14,743 nucleotides of DNA from Leptospira sp. (GCA_016742255.1 JACVCB010000047.1:1-14743), one strand, 5' to 3'. Shown: positions 1 through 8,039, counted from the first letter of the stretch. Notes: generated from the letters alone by a model not told the origin. Numbers and translations: made by a program.

Positions 1-541
1 TTTTTGAAAAATACAACTCAGCTAACATTCTTAATAAATCAGAAGGTTCTCCTATTTTATCTGATAGTGTTTTGATTTTATAAAGAGCAGAATCTGTTTT
101 GCCTTGTTTTAAAAGTGTTTTTGCTTCTGTGATCCTTAGTCCCGTGTGATTCGGGAATTCGGTGAGTAGGGGTTGGATTAAATCATAAATCGATTTAAAC
201 TCAGAATCTAATAAATAAATTTCAGACAAACCTGTGACTGCTGGTATGTATTTGGAATCTCTTTGTAAAATATCTAAGTAAAACTTTTTACTTTCTTTAT
301 AAGATCCCAATAAAAAACTACAATCAGCGATTCCTAACTTTGCATCGATAGAATTTCTGTTTTTTTGTAAGGCAGATTGGTAAAGTGGAATGGCTTTTCT
401 ACAATTATTGTTTGATTGGAAAATTTTAGCTTCTGCAATGTCTTCCAATGCACTAGGTTCTGCAAAAACAAATTGTGTGAAAAAAAATAGAATCCCAGCT
501 ACAAAGTATTTTTTGGTATGTTTATCGAGGTTCTGGAACAA
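1..541 (-). CDS. Exported TPR-repeat protein, 3' end outside the window
   Basis: The frame is open from a TTG codon at 541-539 to the left edge, giving about 180 residues with no stop. The start is chosen because AAGGAGG (minus strand, 547-553) lies 5 bases upstream and no ATG or GTG is better placed. The product begins MFQNLDKHTKKYF, then a hydrophobic stretch (about residues 14-27) ending in FVFAEPS, a typical signal peptide with probable cleavage after the Ala. The rest is helical and reads like degenerate TPRs: AEAKIFQSNNNCRKAIPLYQ, then DAKLGIADCSFLLGSYKES, then PAVTGLSEIYLLDSEFKS. A periplasmic scaffold role is inferred from the repeats. The start lies inside the last 20 bases of the upstream TPR-NHL-VWFA gene, so the two are probably co-transcribed and translationally coupled. 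The specific function is unknown. Confidence 0.75.
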   Translation of the reverse strand, partial: MFQNLDKHTKKYFVAGILFFFTQFVFAEPSALEDIAEAKIFQSNNNCRKAIPLYQSALQKNRNSIDAKLGIADCSFLLGSYKESKKFYLDILQRDSKYIPAVTGLSEIYLLDSEFKSIYDLIQPLLTEFPNHTGLRITEAKTLLKQGKTDSALYKIKTLSDKIGEPSDLLRMLAELYFSK

Positions 542-2555
542 AATAACCTCCTTCATCCCTTCCTTTTACACCTCTATGATCAACACCAATGCCAATTTTA
601 ATATAGCGATTGATGAGTTCAGGATTGGTATCTGTTTTATAAGAAAGAATATAACGGTAGTCTAAATGAGATCTGAAAAGTTTGTATAAATCTCTTTCGT
701 CCCCTTCACCATCTAAAAAGATATACTTTCCATTACTTGGACCTGTTAAATCAGACCAAGACTCCTCATGCGAAGGGTTCGAATTAGTTGTTAATACATA
801 AATGGGAATTGAATGTGCCTTCGCATAGGATACAATTCTAGATTTTTGGTATTGTAAAAAACTTTCCTCTTTTGCTTCTTTCGAAACCAAATACACAAGG
901 ATTTTTGGTCCCGTTTCCATTGATAGTTTTTTAATGGCAGCAATACTTGCTTTGCCAAAATTGAATTTTTCCTCAGCTTGGCTATCTCGAATTTTGGCAA
1001 GAATATCCCTAAGAGAAACAGTATCTGGTAATATCAATTGGCTATCTTTTCCAGCTCGGTAAAGTGTTATATGATCTGTATCATGTAACGATCGAAAAAG
1101 AGGAAATAAACCATCCTCTAAATTTGTTTTTCCTTTTTTTAAACTTTCGCTATTTTCATAAACAATCGCGATGTTCATTTTTTCATTAATTTTATTTTTG
1201 TTAGCTAAAGAAAAGAGGGGAGTCATATTATCATTTTCGAATATTCGAAAACTTAATCTATCAATTCCTATCAACTCCTTCCCGCCTCTATTTTTAACTC
1301 GAGTGTAAATATGGATGTTTGGAAAATCAGAAGTATCGATTGATTCGATTTTTAAATCAAGATTTGATAGTAAATTATTTTTATGGGAAAAAATATCAAT
1401 TCTATGTTTACCAAAATCTACGAAATACAAACTTCCTGTGGAATCCATATTTGTTGCAAATGGCCGATATAAAACTCGATAAATACCATTTTTATCTCTA
1501 AATTTGGGAAGTTGTCTCCAATCTCCGTTTAACATAGAATAGGTCCAGATTCCAGTTAATTCATCAGTTAAGAAAATTTGGTTATCTAAAATTCGAATCT
1601 TTCGAGGTTTTTTCCATTCTGATTTGGAAATGGTTTCAATGGTATTGCCATCACCATCAAACACAAAAACTTTCAATTTATCTTTATCGACCACATAAAT
1701 TTTCTGATTCTCAATCGTGATCCCAGAAGGGTTCACAAGTTTGGAATTGCCAATCCCAAGGATTTCTAATACAAATTGTCCGTTCGCATTAAATTTTTGG
1801 ATGCGACCATTTCCAGAATCAGCAACATATAAATTTCCTAATGGATCAAAACAAATGGAAGAAGGCCCTCGGAATTGGCCTGGATTTTTTCCTGGTCCAC
1901 CAATGGTTGCCAAATAAGTTCCATTTAAATCAAAAATTAAAACTTCATCCCTAGCAAAATCGGCTATATAGATTTTTTGGTTTTGGTAAACGAGTGAAAC
2001 GGGTCTTTCCAGTTTTCTAGTGATACCACCTCTCCAGTTAGAGATTGGAGTTCCTTGTGCATTAAATTTGATTACATTGGATGTATCAAAACCAGCTACA
2101 TAAAAGTTTCCATCTTCATCAAATGTGATATCAACTGGATTTCGAAAACGATAACCACGAATGGAATCACCTTCGATGGTTTTAAAGTAGATTTTCTCTT
2201 TTTCAGTCACACCACCTGCGATTGCTAATCGAAGTGTTTCAATTTTATTTGTAATGAGTAGGTCATTTTTTGCTTTGGTGGCTAAAATTTCTAATTCATC
2301 TAATGCTTCTTCCCATTCACCTAACAAATAGTAGTTATTCGCAAGTTCTAAACGGGCAAGATGAAAATCCTTTTTTAAATTGACTGCTTTTTGGAAACGT
2401 TCTTTTGCAGCAGAATATTCTCTTAAATTTTTATAGGTAAGGCCACGTTTGAATTCTTCCTTGGCATTCTCTTCCCCTAAGGAAAAATTGGGAAAGTCTA
2501 GAGGAAAGATTTGGGTGCAGACCAAAAGAAAGATGACGGATACAAACTTTCGCAA
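522..2555 (-). CDS. Exported TPR-NHL-repeat-VWFA-like protein
   Basis: The longest frame starts at ATG 2591 (689 aa). I prefer TTG 2555 (677 aa), because a near-perfect promoter has its -10 box at 2577-2582, which puts the 2591 ATG upstream of the transcript start, and because GGGGGG lies 7 bases before the TTG. The resulting N-terminus, MRKFVSVIFLLVCTQIFPLD, is a clean signal peptide. In 689-aa numbering, residues 40-125 form two or three TPR-like helical pairs. Residues 145-402 hold about five NHL-type beta-propeller repeats with signatures such as GNLYVADSGNGRIQKF. Residues about 470-689 resemble a bacterial VWFA-related domain: an NIAIVYENSES strand, then RYILSYKTDTNPE and a terminal GGYFVPEPR. 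The MIDAS-like motif is ENSES (479-483) instead of DxSxS. NHL and VWFA modules usually mediate protein or ligand binding, so an extracytoplasmic scaffold is inferred. It is the first gene of a two-gene unit with the TPR protein. Confidence 0.85.
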   Translation of the reverse strand: MRKFVSVIFLLVCTQIFPLDFPNFSLGEENAKEEFKRGLTYKNLREYSAAKERFQKAVNLKKDFHLARLELANNYYLLGEWEEALDELEILATKAKNDLLITNKIETLRLAIAGGVTEKEKIYFKTIEGDSIRGYRFRNPVDITFDEDGNFYVAGFDTSNVIKFNAQGTPISNWRGGITRKLERPVSLVYQNQKIYIADFARDEVLIFDLNGTYLATIGGPGKNPGQFRGPSSICFDPLGNLYVADSGNGRIQKFNANGQFVLEILGIGNSKLVNPSGITIENQKIYVVDKDKLKVFVFDGDGNTIETISKSEWKKPRKIRILDNQIFLTDELTGIWTYSMLNGDWRQLPKFRDKNGIYRVLYRPFATNMDSTGSLYFVDFGKHRIDIFSHKNNLLSNLDLKIESIDTSDFPNIHIYTRVKNRGGKELIGIDRLSFRIFENDNMTPLFSLANKNKINEKMNIAIVYENSESLKKGKTNLEDGLFPLFRSLHDTDHITLYRAGKDSQLILPDTVSLRDILAKIRDSQAEEKFNFGKASIAAIKKLSMETGPKILVYLVSKEAKEESFLQYQKSRIVSYAKAHSIPIYVLTTNSNPSHEESWSDLTGPSNGKYIFLDGEGDERDLYKLFRSHLDYRYILSYKTDTNPELINRYIKIGIGVDHRGVKGRDEGGYFVPEPR
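547..553 (-). promoter_or_regulatory. Strong Shine-Dalgarno for the TPR gene
   Basis: The minus strand reads AAGGAGG followed by TTATT and then TTG. This 7-base anti-16S match with 5-base spacing decides the non-ATG start of the TPR gene. It lies inside the coding sequence of the upstream gene, just before that gene's stop codon at 524-522. Confidence 0.7.
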
Positions 2556-2576
2556 AAAACTTCCCCCCTGTCCCCC

Positions 2577-2605
2577 ATTATAATGGGACATAATATTGAA
2601 GTCAA
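2577..2605 (-). promoter_or_regulatory. Sigma70-type promoter for the TPR-NHL-VWFA unit
   Basis: On the minus strand TTGACT (2605-2600, 5 of 6 to consensus) is followed by exactly 17 bases and then TATAAT (2582-2577, 6 of 6). The expected transcript start is near 2570, giving a leader of roughly 15 bases that carries the GGGGGG ribosome site before TTG 2555. The ATG at 2591 falls in the spacer between the two boxes. The remaining intergenic bases up to prfC (2606-2686) hold only a weak plus-strand candidate, TCGACA at 2647 and CAATAT at 2669, spaced by 16. Confidence 0.75.
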
Positions 2606-2686
2606 CCCCTTCCTCAGAGAAAGGGCAAAGGAACCATTCTTTATTCTCGACAGAATCGCCAATTTAGGCAATATGGAATAGTCATT

Positions 2687-4276
2687 ATGTCCCCTGATAC
2701 CATCGAAAAAGAAGTCAATCGTCGGAAAACCTTCGCGATCATTGCTCACCCCGACGCGGGAAAAACTACCCTCACTGAGAAATTACTCCTCTACGGAGGT
2801 GCCATCCAACTCGCAGGGGCTGTGAAGGCGAAAAAAGAAGGGAAATCCGCCACTTCAGACTGGATGGCAATGGAAAAAGAAAGGGGAATCTCCATCACTT
2901 CCGCAGCCTTACAATTTGAATACAAGGGTCATATTCTCAATTTATTAGACACACCAGGCCATGAAGACTTTTCCGAGGATACCTACAGGACCCTAATGGC
3001 AGCCGATACCGCTGTTATGGTGTTAGATGCCGGAAAAGGGGTCGAACCACAAACCATCAAGTTATTCCGAGTTTGCCGTGACCGTGGCATTCCCATCATC
3101 ACCTTCATCAACAAAATGGACAGACCCACAAAGGATTTATACGCTCTATTAGATGAAATCGAAAAGGTACTCGGCATCAAAGCAGTTCCGGATGTTTGGC
3201 CTCTTGGAACAGGTTTTGATTTTAAGGGAGTTTATGATTTGAGAGATACACAGTTGTATCTTTTTGATCGAACTCCTGGTGGTAAACAGAAGGCTGGTTT
3301 TCGGATGGCTGGACCCAATGATCCGAGCCTCGACGAACAGTTCGATGAGGAAATTGTAAAGGCTTTCCGTGAACAAATTGACCTTGTGGAAAATGGCATT
3401 GGCCAAGTGGACAAAAATTCTTTTTTACTTGGAAACGAAACTCCAGTGTATTTTGGATCCGCAGTGAACAATTTTGGGATTGAGTTATTCTTAAATAAAT
3501 TTTTGGAATTAGCTCCAGGACCTGACCACATCCCACTACGGGATGGAAATTACTTAGATCCTGTGAATGCTCCTTTTAGTGCCTTTGTGTTCAAAGTGCA
3601 AGCAAACATGAATAAGGCGCATCGTGACCGAATTGCTTTTTTACGAATTTGTTCTGGTGTTTTTGAACGTGGATTAAACGTAAATCATAACCGTTTAGAC
3701 AAACCAGTGAAATTGTCTTCAAGTTTCGCATTTTTTGGGCAAGACAGAAACACAGTTGATTTAGCCTATCCTGGTGACATCATTGGACTCGTAAATCCAG
3801 GAACCTATAAAATTGGTGATGTACTTTCGACAGGAAATACACCGCCTCTTAGACCTCTTCCTAGTTTTGCTCCAGAACTATTTGCAACCATATCCTGTAA
3901 AGATACCTTACAATTAAAGTCTTTCAAAAAGGGTTTGGACCAATTAGCAGAAGAAGGAATTTTACATCTATTCACATCACGAACGATAGGTGGTGGTGTT
4001 CCAATTATTGGAGCCATGGGGAAATTACAGTTCGAAGTGTTCCAAAGAAGATTGAAGGATGAATACGGTGCCGACACATCAATCAACATTCTCCCTTATG
4101 GAATTTCTCGTTGGGTAAAAAAAGAAGACCGACCTAAAATACCATCAAATGCAAATTTGGTAGAAGATTTATTTGGGAATATGGCTTTATTGTTTGATAC
4201 AGAATGGGATATGAATTATTTCCATAAAAATAATGAAGGGATTGAGTTGTTAGACAATCCACCACTAGAAAATTAA
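2687..4276 (+). CDS. prfC: Peptide chain release factor 3 (RF3)
   Basis: RF3 is a cytoplasmic translational GTPase that recycles class I release factors RF1 and RF2 from the ribosome after peptide release. At 529 residues the length matches the family (about 530). All GTPase motifs are present: G1 AHPDAGKTT (20-28), the switch I region with ERGISIT (65-71), G3 DTPGH (88-92), G4 NKMD (142-145) and G5 GSA (257-259). The RF3-type insert DWMAMEKERGIS and the C-terminal region with GGGVPIIGAMGKLQFEV separate it from EF-G and LepA. The ATG at 2687 has only a weak ribosome site (GGA ten bases upstream), but it gives the usual RF3 N-terminus just before RRKTFAIIAHPDAGKT. It is divergent from the NHL-VWFA unit. 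It is convergent with the SpoIIE gene, with no base between the two stop codons. The family assignment is secure. Confidence 0.97.
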   Translation: MSPDTIEKEVNRRKTFAIIAHPDAGKTTLTEKLLLYGGAIQLAGAVKAKKEGKSATSDWMAMEKERGISITSAALQFEYKGHILNLLDTPGHEDFSEDTYRTLMAADTAVMVLDAGKGVEPQTIKLFRVCRDRGIPIITFINKMDRPTKDLYALLDEIEKVLGIKAVPDVWPLGTGFDFKGVYDLRDTQLYLFDRTPGGKQKAGFRMAGPNDPSLDEQFDEEIVKAFREQIDLVENGIGQVDKNSFLLGNETPVYFGSAVNNFGIELFLNKFLELAPGPDHIPLRDGNYLDPVNAPFSAFVFKVQANMNKAHRDRIAFLRICSGVFERGLNVNHNRLDKPVKLSSSFAFFGQDRNTVDLAYPGDIIGLVNPGTYKIGDVLSTGNTPPLRPLPSFAPELFATISCKDTLQLKSFKKGLDQLAEEGILHLFTSRTIGGGVPIIGAMGKLQFEVFQRRLKDEYGADTSINILPYGISRWVKKEDRPKIPSNANLVEDLFGNMALLFDTEWDMNYFHKNNEGIELLDNPPLEN

Positions 4277-4316
4277 TTAGATGATATCAATTCCAATCCA
4301 AGTGATATCATCTAAT
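4276..4316. terminator. Perfect 14-bp inverted repeat at convergent stop codons, possible bidirectional terminator
   Basis: ATTAGATGATATCA (4276-4289) and its exact reverse complement TGATATCATCTAAT (4303-4316) flank a 13-base loop. The hairpin begins at the last base of the prfC stop codon and covers the final 13 codons of the SpoIIE gene, including its stop. Downstream bases are moderately T-rich on both strands (TAATTCTTTTCC on plus, TTAATTTTC on minus), but neither side has a classical long U tract and the stem is AT-rich. A shared terminator or an mRNA 3'-end stabiliser is therefore a proposal. The repeat itself is certain. Confidence 0.5.
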
Positions 4317-6190
4317 AATTCTTTTCCTTCCGAGTAAGATCTAATTTTAAAATCTAATTCTTGTTTGACGAATGACATGTGGTTTGTTGTCATTTGTCCA
4401 AAGAATTTGAGTAATTCCGCTTCCCACAATTTTTCTTGATTTTTATTCTCCACATCTTTTAAACCATCAGTGAATAAATAAAATCGATCCCCTGTCAGGA
4501 TGGGAAATTCCAATATTTTGGGATCGAGTTTAGGTATCATTCCGAACATGGGGTTTAATTTTTCATAACAATGGAATTGACCATCGCTATAGTGGAGCAT
4601 ACCTGGATGGCCTGCGTTTCCATAATATACTTTATTTAGATTCAAATCAAAAAGTAAGAACAAAAATGGAACAAATGCGTATGGGTCAGGGAAATGAGTG
4701 CTTACACCTTCATTCATTTTTAATAAAATATTTTTGGGATCTGTTTCTGTTTTTGCAATTTGATGGAACAATACTTTGAGTACTGTCATCATCATGGCTG
4801 CCTTTACTCCATGTCCAATTACATCTCCTAAAGCAAAAATATATCGATTGTCTCCTAAATTTATATAATCATAATAATCACCACCAACTTGGATAAGAGG
4901 TCTATAAAGAATCTCATAATCTAATTTGGGGAAAATATGAATCCGAGATGGCAGGTATTTTTTTTGCAAATCCTTTGCATATTCCATCTCTCTTTCAAAT
5001 TCTAATCTTTTTTTTGTTATATTTTGTATTAGTATCAATGCACCACTTGCGAATTGATTGTTTTGTTCTAAGAACCAAATTTGGTAGGTGATTTCCAGAA
5101 GTAAGGTGGTACCATCACTGATAAATACCTCTAATTCCTCTTTTCGTAATTCTTGTGTACGATCATTTTGTTCTTTGATTTCTCTTAAAAATTCTGATAC
5201 TTCTGTTTTTAACCAAATTACTAGAGGTTCTTGGTAAATATACACATCAGATACTTTTAGTTTATCTTCAATGAATGGGTTTTCGAGAATTACATTTCCT
5301 AAGGAGTTGTAAAGAATTGCCGCATGTGGGTATTCGTTTAGGATCAACTTTAGTTTTTGTTTGGATTCAATTTCTCTCAAAGAAATGAAAATGGAAAAAA
5401 GAAATGTGAAGAATAATATTCCCACCAAGGTTGAGATATTAGTCTTTAAAGAGGAGATAATTGGTTGTAATACTAGATTAATGGGGCTGACAACGAATAG
5501 GTGGATGGGAAGTCCATAAAGAGGAACACCAACTAGAAAAAAACCTAAATCATCTTTTTCGACTTCTTTTAACGTAGGTAAATTGGAATTTGATTGTAAG
5601 GAAGATTTTGCTTTTTCTTTCCACTCTTCAGACACCAAGAAATTATCTTCAATAAATCCTGAAATTCCAAAATTTCCATTTTGATTTAATAAAAATAATC
5701 CTTCATTTGGATCACTAAAAGGTGAATCGAGTAATGCTTCTTCAATGAATACAGTAGGATATAGATATTTTCCCTTTTCATCTGTGATTAAAAAATAAGA
5801 AGTAAATTTATCTGAATGAGAACAAGAAATCAACTGGAAGGTAGTATGGTTTTGGATGGAGGATAAATGATTTGAACAAAGCAGTTTTAAATCCGAAGAT
5901 CCTTTGATTGGGATTAAATCTCCTGTCGGGTTCGAAAATTCATTTTGAATTTGATTCCGAATTTGATTTTCTATGTCGATCGCCAAGAGTTGAATGCGAA
6001 TTAATTGGAACCTTTGGTTCCAATCCAATGCTTCTTTGTATTCCACATAAATCATCCTTCCAATGAGTAGAGCATAAGGAAGTAAGATGAACAAAACTAA
6101 GGATAAAAAGAGTTTAAAAAAGGATAATGAACGGATGACATAAATAAAATTCGAAACGAAACTCTGTACCCGATTGAGGAGAGTCTCCAT
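4277..6190 (-). CDS. Membrane-anchored PAS-like SpoIIE-type PP2C serine phosphatase
   Basis: This is a signalling phosphatase of the SpoIIE/RsbU (PP2C) family, which typically dephosphorylates anti-anti-sigma (STAS) proteins. Over 637 residues the order is: transmembrane helix about 24-47, extracytoplasmic region about 48-250, second helix about 252-271, a PAS-like region about 275-390, a linker helix about 393-410, then the catalytic domain to the end. Catalytic motifs are intact: VGGDYYDY (435-442), GDVIGHG (455-461), GNAGHPG (524-530), FTDG (573-576) and DDIT (627-630). Together these supply the usual metal-binding aspartates. The extracytoplasmic region has two cysteines (105, 123) that could form a disulfide; I cannot name its fold. 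The ATG at 6190 follows the TAA of the upstream gene with no gap (TAAATG), so it is very probably the last gene of the run beginning at 10157. No anti-sigma kinase or STAS gene is in the window, so its target is unknown. Confidence 0.93.
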   Translation of the reverse strand: METLLNRVQSFVSNFIYVIRSLSFFKLFLSLVLFILLPYALLIGRMIYVEYKEALDWNQRFQLIRIQLLAIDIENQIRNQIQNEFSNPTGDLIPIKGSSDLKLLCSNHLSSIQNHTTFQLISCSHSDKFTSYFLITDEKGKYLYPTVFIEEALLDSPFSDPNEGLFLLNQNGNFGISGFIEDNFLVSEEWKEKAKSSLQSNSNLPTLKEVEKDDLGFFLVGVPLYGLPIHLFVVSPINLVLQPIISSLKTNISTLVGILFFTFLFSIFISLREIESKQKLKLILNEYPHAAILYNSLGNVILENPFIEDKLKVSDVYIYQEPLVIWLKTEVSEFLREIKEQNDRTQELRKEELEVFISDGTTLLLEITYQIWFLEQNNQFASGALILIQNITKKRLEFEREMEYAKDLQKKYLPSRIHIFPKLDYEILYRPLIQVGGDYYDYINLGDNRYIFALGDVIGHGVKAAMMMTVLKVLFHQIAKTETDPKNILLKMNEGVSTHFPDPYAFVPFLFLLFDLNLNKVYYGNAGHPGMLHYSDGQFHCYEKLNPMFGMIPKLDPKILEFPILTGDRFYLFTDGLKDVENKNQEKLWEAELLKFFGQMTTNHMSFVKQELDFKIRSYSEGKELLDDITWIGIDII

Positions 6191-7129
6191 TTACTTTGCC
6201 TTTTTTTGAGTTTGAATGATAATTTGTTTTGGGACTTCTTCATTCCCTAATCGGTCGACAGCACTGATTTCTAAGAGGATATTTTTATCACAACCAGAAA
6301 GGATTTCCATCCAAGAGGACTCTAACCATACATTGTAATCGGAAACTTGGTCATCACCACAAGAGGTTCTGTAACGAATGTTAGAAAGACCAGATCCTTC
6401 ATCAGAAGAATGGAGTAATAATCCATTTTTCGAAGAGATAAAGGTGGTTCCCTTTTTTTGGAATGGTGGATCTAAAAAAGAAATCGTTGTGATAGGTGGT
6501 TTTGTATCAACTTTAAATTCCCAAACTTGCATTCCATCGGAAATTCCAAGTTCATTTGTCACTTTGTATTCCAATCGGTAATTGCCATCTTTTGAGAAAT
6601 TTAAGAGGGGAGATGTTGTCGATTGCCAAGGACCACCATTGATTCTGTATTGGATTCGAATCTTTTTCTCTACAGAAGTAGGAACAATTGTAATTTGATT
6701 GGTTGTGAGAAATAACTCAGGTTTTCCTTCCCTTGACTCAATGGGAACGAGGACATCCGTTTTCACTGGAATTTTTGCAATCGGTTTGGTAATAGGTTTT
6801 GGTTTTTTCCCAAACAATGCCACCTTGTACATCTCGGTCCAAAACCCTCTTACTTTTCGTTTGGCGATTGCTCTGATGCGGAAAAATTCATATCCATCTG
6901 GAATGAATAAACTTATGGGTCCTGGATTTGCCAATACTCGAAAAGGAATTTCTTCACCCAGTTCCTCGGTTTTCCAAAGTTCTATTTCATATTGAATGAT
7001 GTCTTCGCGATCTGGAACCAGTGAGAATTGGATCTGTTTTGCCTGTAATTGAAAATGGCATGTGAAACATAAAAAGAATAGTAGGATACGGATGCGAGTG
7101 GATTTGATCCTTAAAAAACCGAAATTCAT
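6191..7129 (-). CDS. Exported protein with tandem Ig-like (OmpL47-type) repeats
   Basis: This is a 312-residue exported protein. A basic n-region (RIKSTRIR) and a hydrophobic core (about 14-25) lead to a probable cleavage after LQA (30). The Cys residues near the core do not form a convincing lipobox, so a periplasmic or surface location is more likely than a lipoprotein. Residues 31-105 look like a fibronectin/Ig-like beta domain, followed by a Lys/Pro-rich linker (108-128). Two Ig-like repeats follow: 138-207 with YRINGGPWQS and DGNYRLEYKVTNELG, and 209-308 with VDTKPPITTISF, DEGSGLSNIRYR and LLEISAVDRLGNEE. These motifs resemble the repeats of Leptospira OmpL47-type proteins. A binding role is inferred, with no specific ligand. 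Its ATG overlaps the LysM-FecR stop by 4 bases (ATGA), and the SpoIIE gene starts right after its stop, so coupled expression is expected. Confidence 0.85.
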   Translation of the reverse strand: MNFGFLRIKSTRIRILLFFLCFTCHFQLQAKQIQFSLVPDREDIIQYEIELWKTEELGEEIPFRVLANPGPISLFIPDGYEFFRIRAIAKRKVRGFWTEMYKVALFGKKPKPITKPIAKIPVKTDVLVPIESREGKPELFLTTNQITIVPTSVEKKIRIQYRINGGPWQSTTSPLLNFSKDGNYRLEYKVTNELGISDGMQVWEFKVDTKPPITTISFLDPPFQKKGTTFISSKNGLLLHSSDEGSGLSNIRYRTSCGDDQVSDYNVWLESSWMEILSGCDKNILLEISAVDRLGNEEVPKQIIIQTQKKAK

Positions 7130-8034
7130 TTGTTTTCTGGAATTGGAGGATCGGGAACTGGGAATGGTTTTTCAGGTGGTTTTCCCTTTTCGACATACGT
7201 TGCATACCCTGAGTTAACAAGCACTGTTACTTTTTCTGCGGTGACTGCAACACTTCCTTCGTAACAACTGAGAGTGGTATTTCCATTCGGATCCACTTCC
7301 GTTAGAAAATCAGTTCCTTTGACAACAGATTCAGCAGATTCAGTTTTGAGTAAAAACATCTTTTGGTTAGGATTTGAGGTTTTAGGAATCAAAGAACGGA
7401 TTCGACCTTGTCTTAAAAAAATTTCATCCGGTTCAGTTTCTGACTTCCCACGTTCCATAATGACGTGGCTGTTTTCAGTGATTTCGAAGCGAGATCCAGA
7501 TAAAAAAACAAACTGAGCTTCCGATTCTTTGAGTGTTCTCACTTCATCTTTTGCATACAGTCCCTCACCATTTTTTGCCTTTGCCCAATCATTTTGTTTT
7601 TGTGAGATTTTTAAAACTTCTGTAGTTCCAGTAAACCGTTGTAAGTCGGCAAGCGGTTTTTTCCCCAAACTTTTTGGAATCCATAACTTCATTCCTGGAA
7701 TGATAAGATTTGGGTTATCAATTTGATTGGATTTTAGAAGTTCTTTCCATTTCCTAGGATCATCCAAATAAGTTTTGGAAATGATACTTAATGTTTGTCC
7801 TTTTTCTACAATGATGGTGATTCCATCATCTGGGTTCGGTTGGATGGTTTGTTTTTTAGAATCAGCAAAGGTTTGTGAGATGGAAAAAAGAAGACTAAAA
7901 ATGAATAAATAATGGATGATAACACAAAGTTTTGATAAATTGCTGAGAAATAAAAAATCCAAAAAAGAGTAACTGGTGTTACACTTTTTTGGACTTATGA
8001 AGAACCGAAAAAAGGGGAAATGGATTCTTTTCAT
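7126..8034 (-). CDS. Exported LysM-FecR domain protein
   Basis: This 302-residue protein combines a peptidoglycan-binding LysM domain (about 71-120: ITIIVEKGQTLSIISKTYL, then NPNLIIPGMKLWIP) with a FecR domain (about 155-285: GEGLYAKDEVRTLKESEAQF, LRQGRIRSLI, then AESVVKGTDFLTEV). The VKGTDF element is typical of FecR. No FecI-type sigma factor is nearby, so a FecR-like fold used for envelope binding or sensing is more likely than iron regulation. The C-terminus is Pro-rich. The ATG at 8034 is supported by AAGGGGA (8040-8046) 5 bases upstream. It gives an unusually long leader of about 57 residues, with a hydrophobic run at 22-33 before the likely signal core (37-52) and cleavage near TFA-DSKK. 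It starts 20 bases after the Fe-S oxidoreductase stop and overlaps the next gene by 4 bases. Confidence 0.9.
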   Translation of the reverse strand: MKRIHFPFFRFFISPKKCNTSYSFLDFLFLSNLSKLCVIIHYLFIFSLLFSISQTFADSKKQTIQPNPDDGITIIVEKGQTLSIISKTYLDDPRKWKELLKSNQIDNPNLIIPGMKLWIPKSLGKKPLADLQRFTGTTEVLKISQKQNDWAKAKNGEGLYAKDEVRTLKESEAQFVFLSGSRFEITENSHVIMERGKSETEPDEIFLRQGRIRSLIPKTSNPNQKMFLLKTESAESVVKGTDFLTEVDPNGNTTLSCYEGSVAVTAEKVTVLVNSGYATYVEKGKPPEKPFPVPDPPIPENK

Positions 8035-8039
8035 CTAAT

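Noticed and set aside
390..665. Plus-strand open frame at the TPR / NHL-VWFA junction
   Set aside because: Both minus-strand genes here have signal peptides, repeats or ribosome sites. The plus frame has none and reads as low-complexity shadow.
3232..3531. Antisense open frames inside prfC, such as one of 99 codons
   Set aside because: They are opposite a fully conserved RF3 gene, have no ribosome site and no recognisable domain. They are mirror frames.
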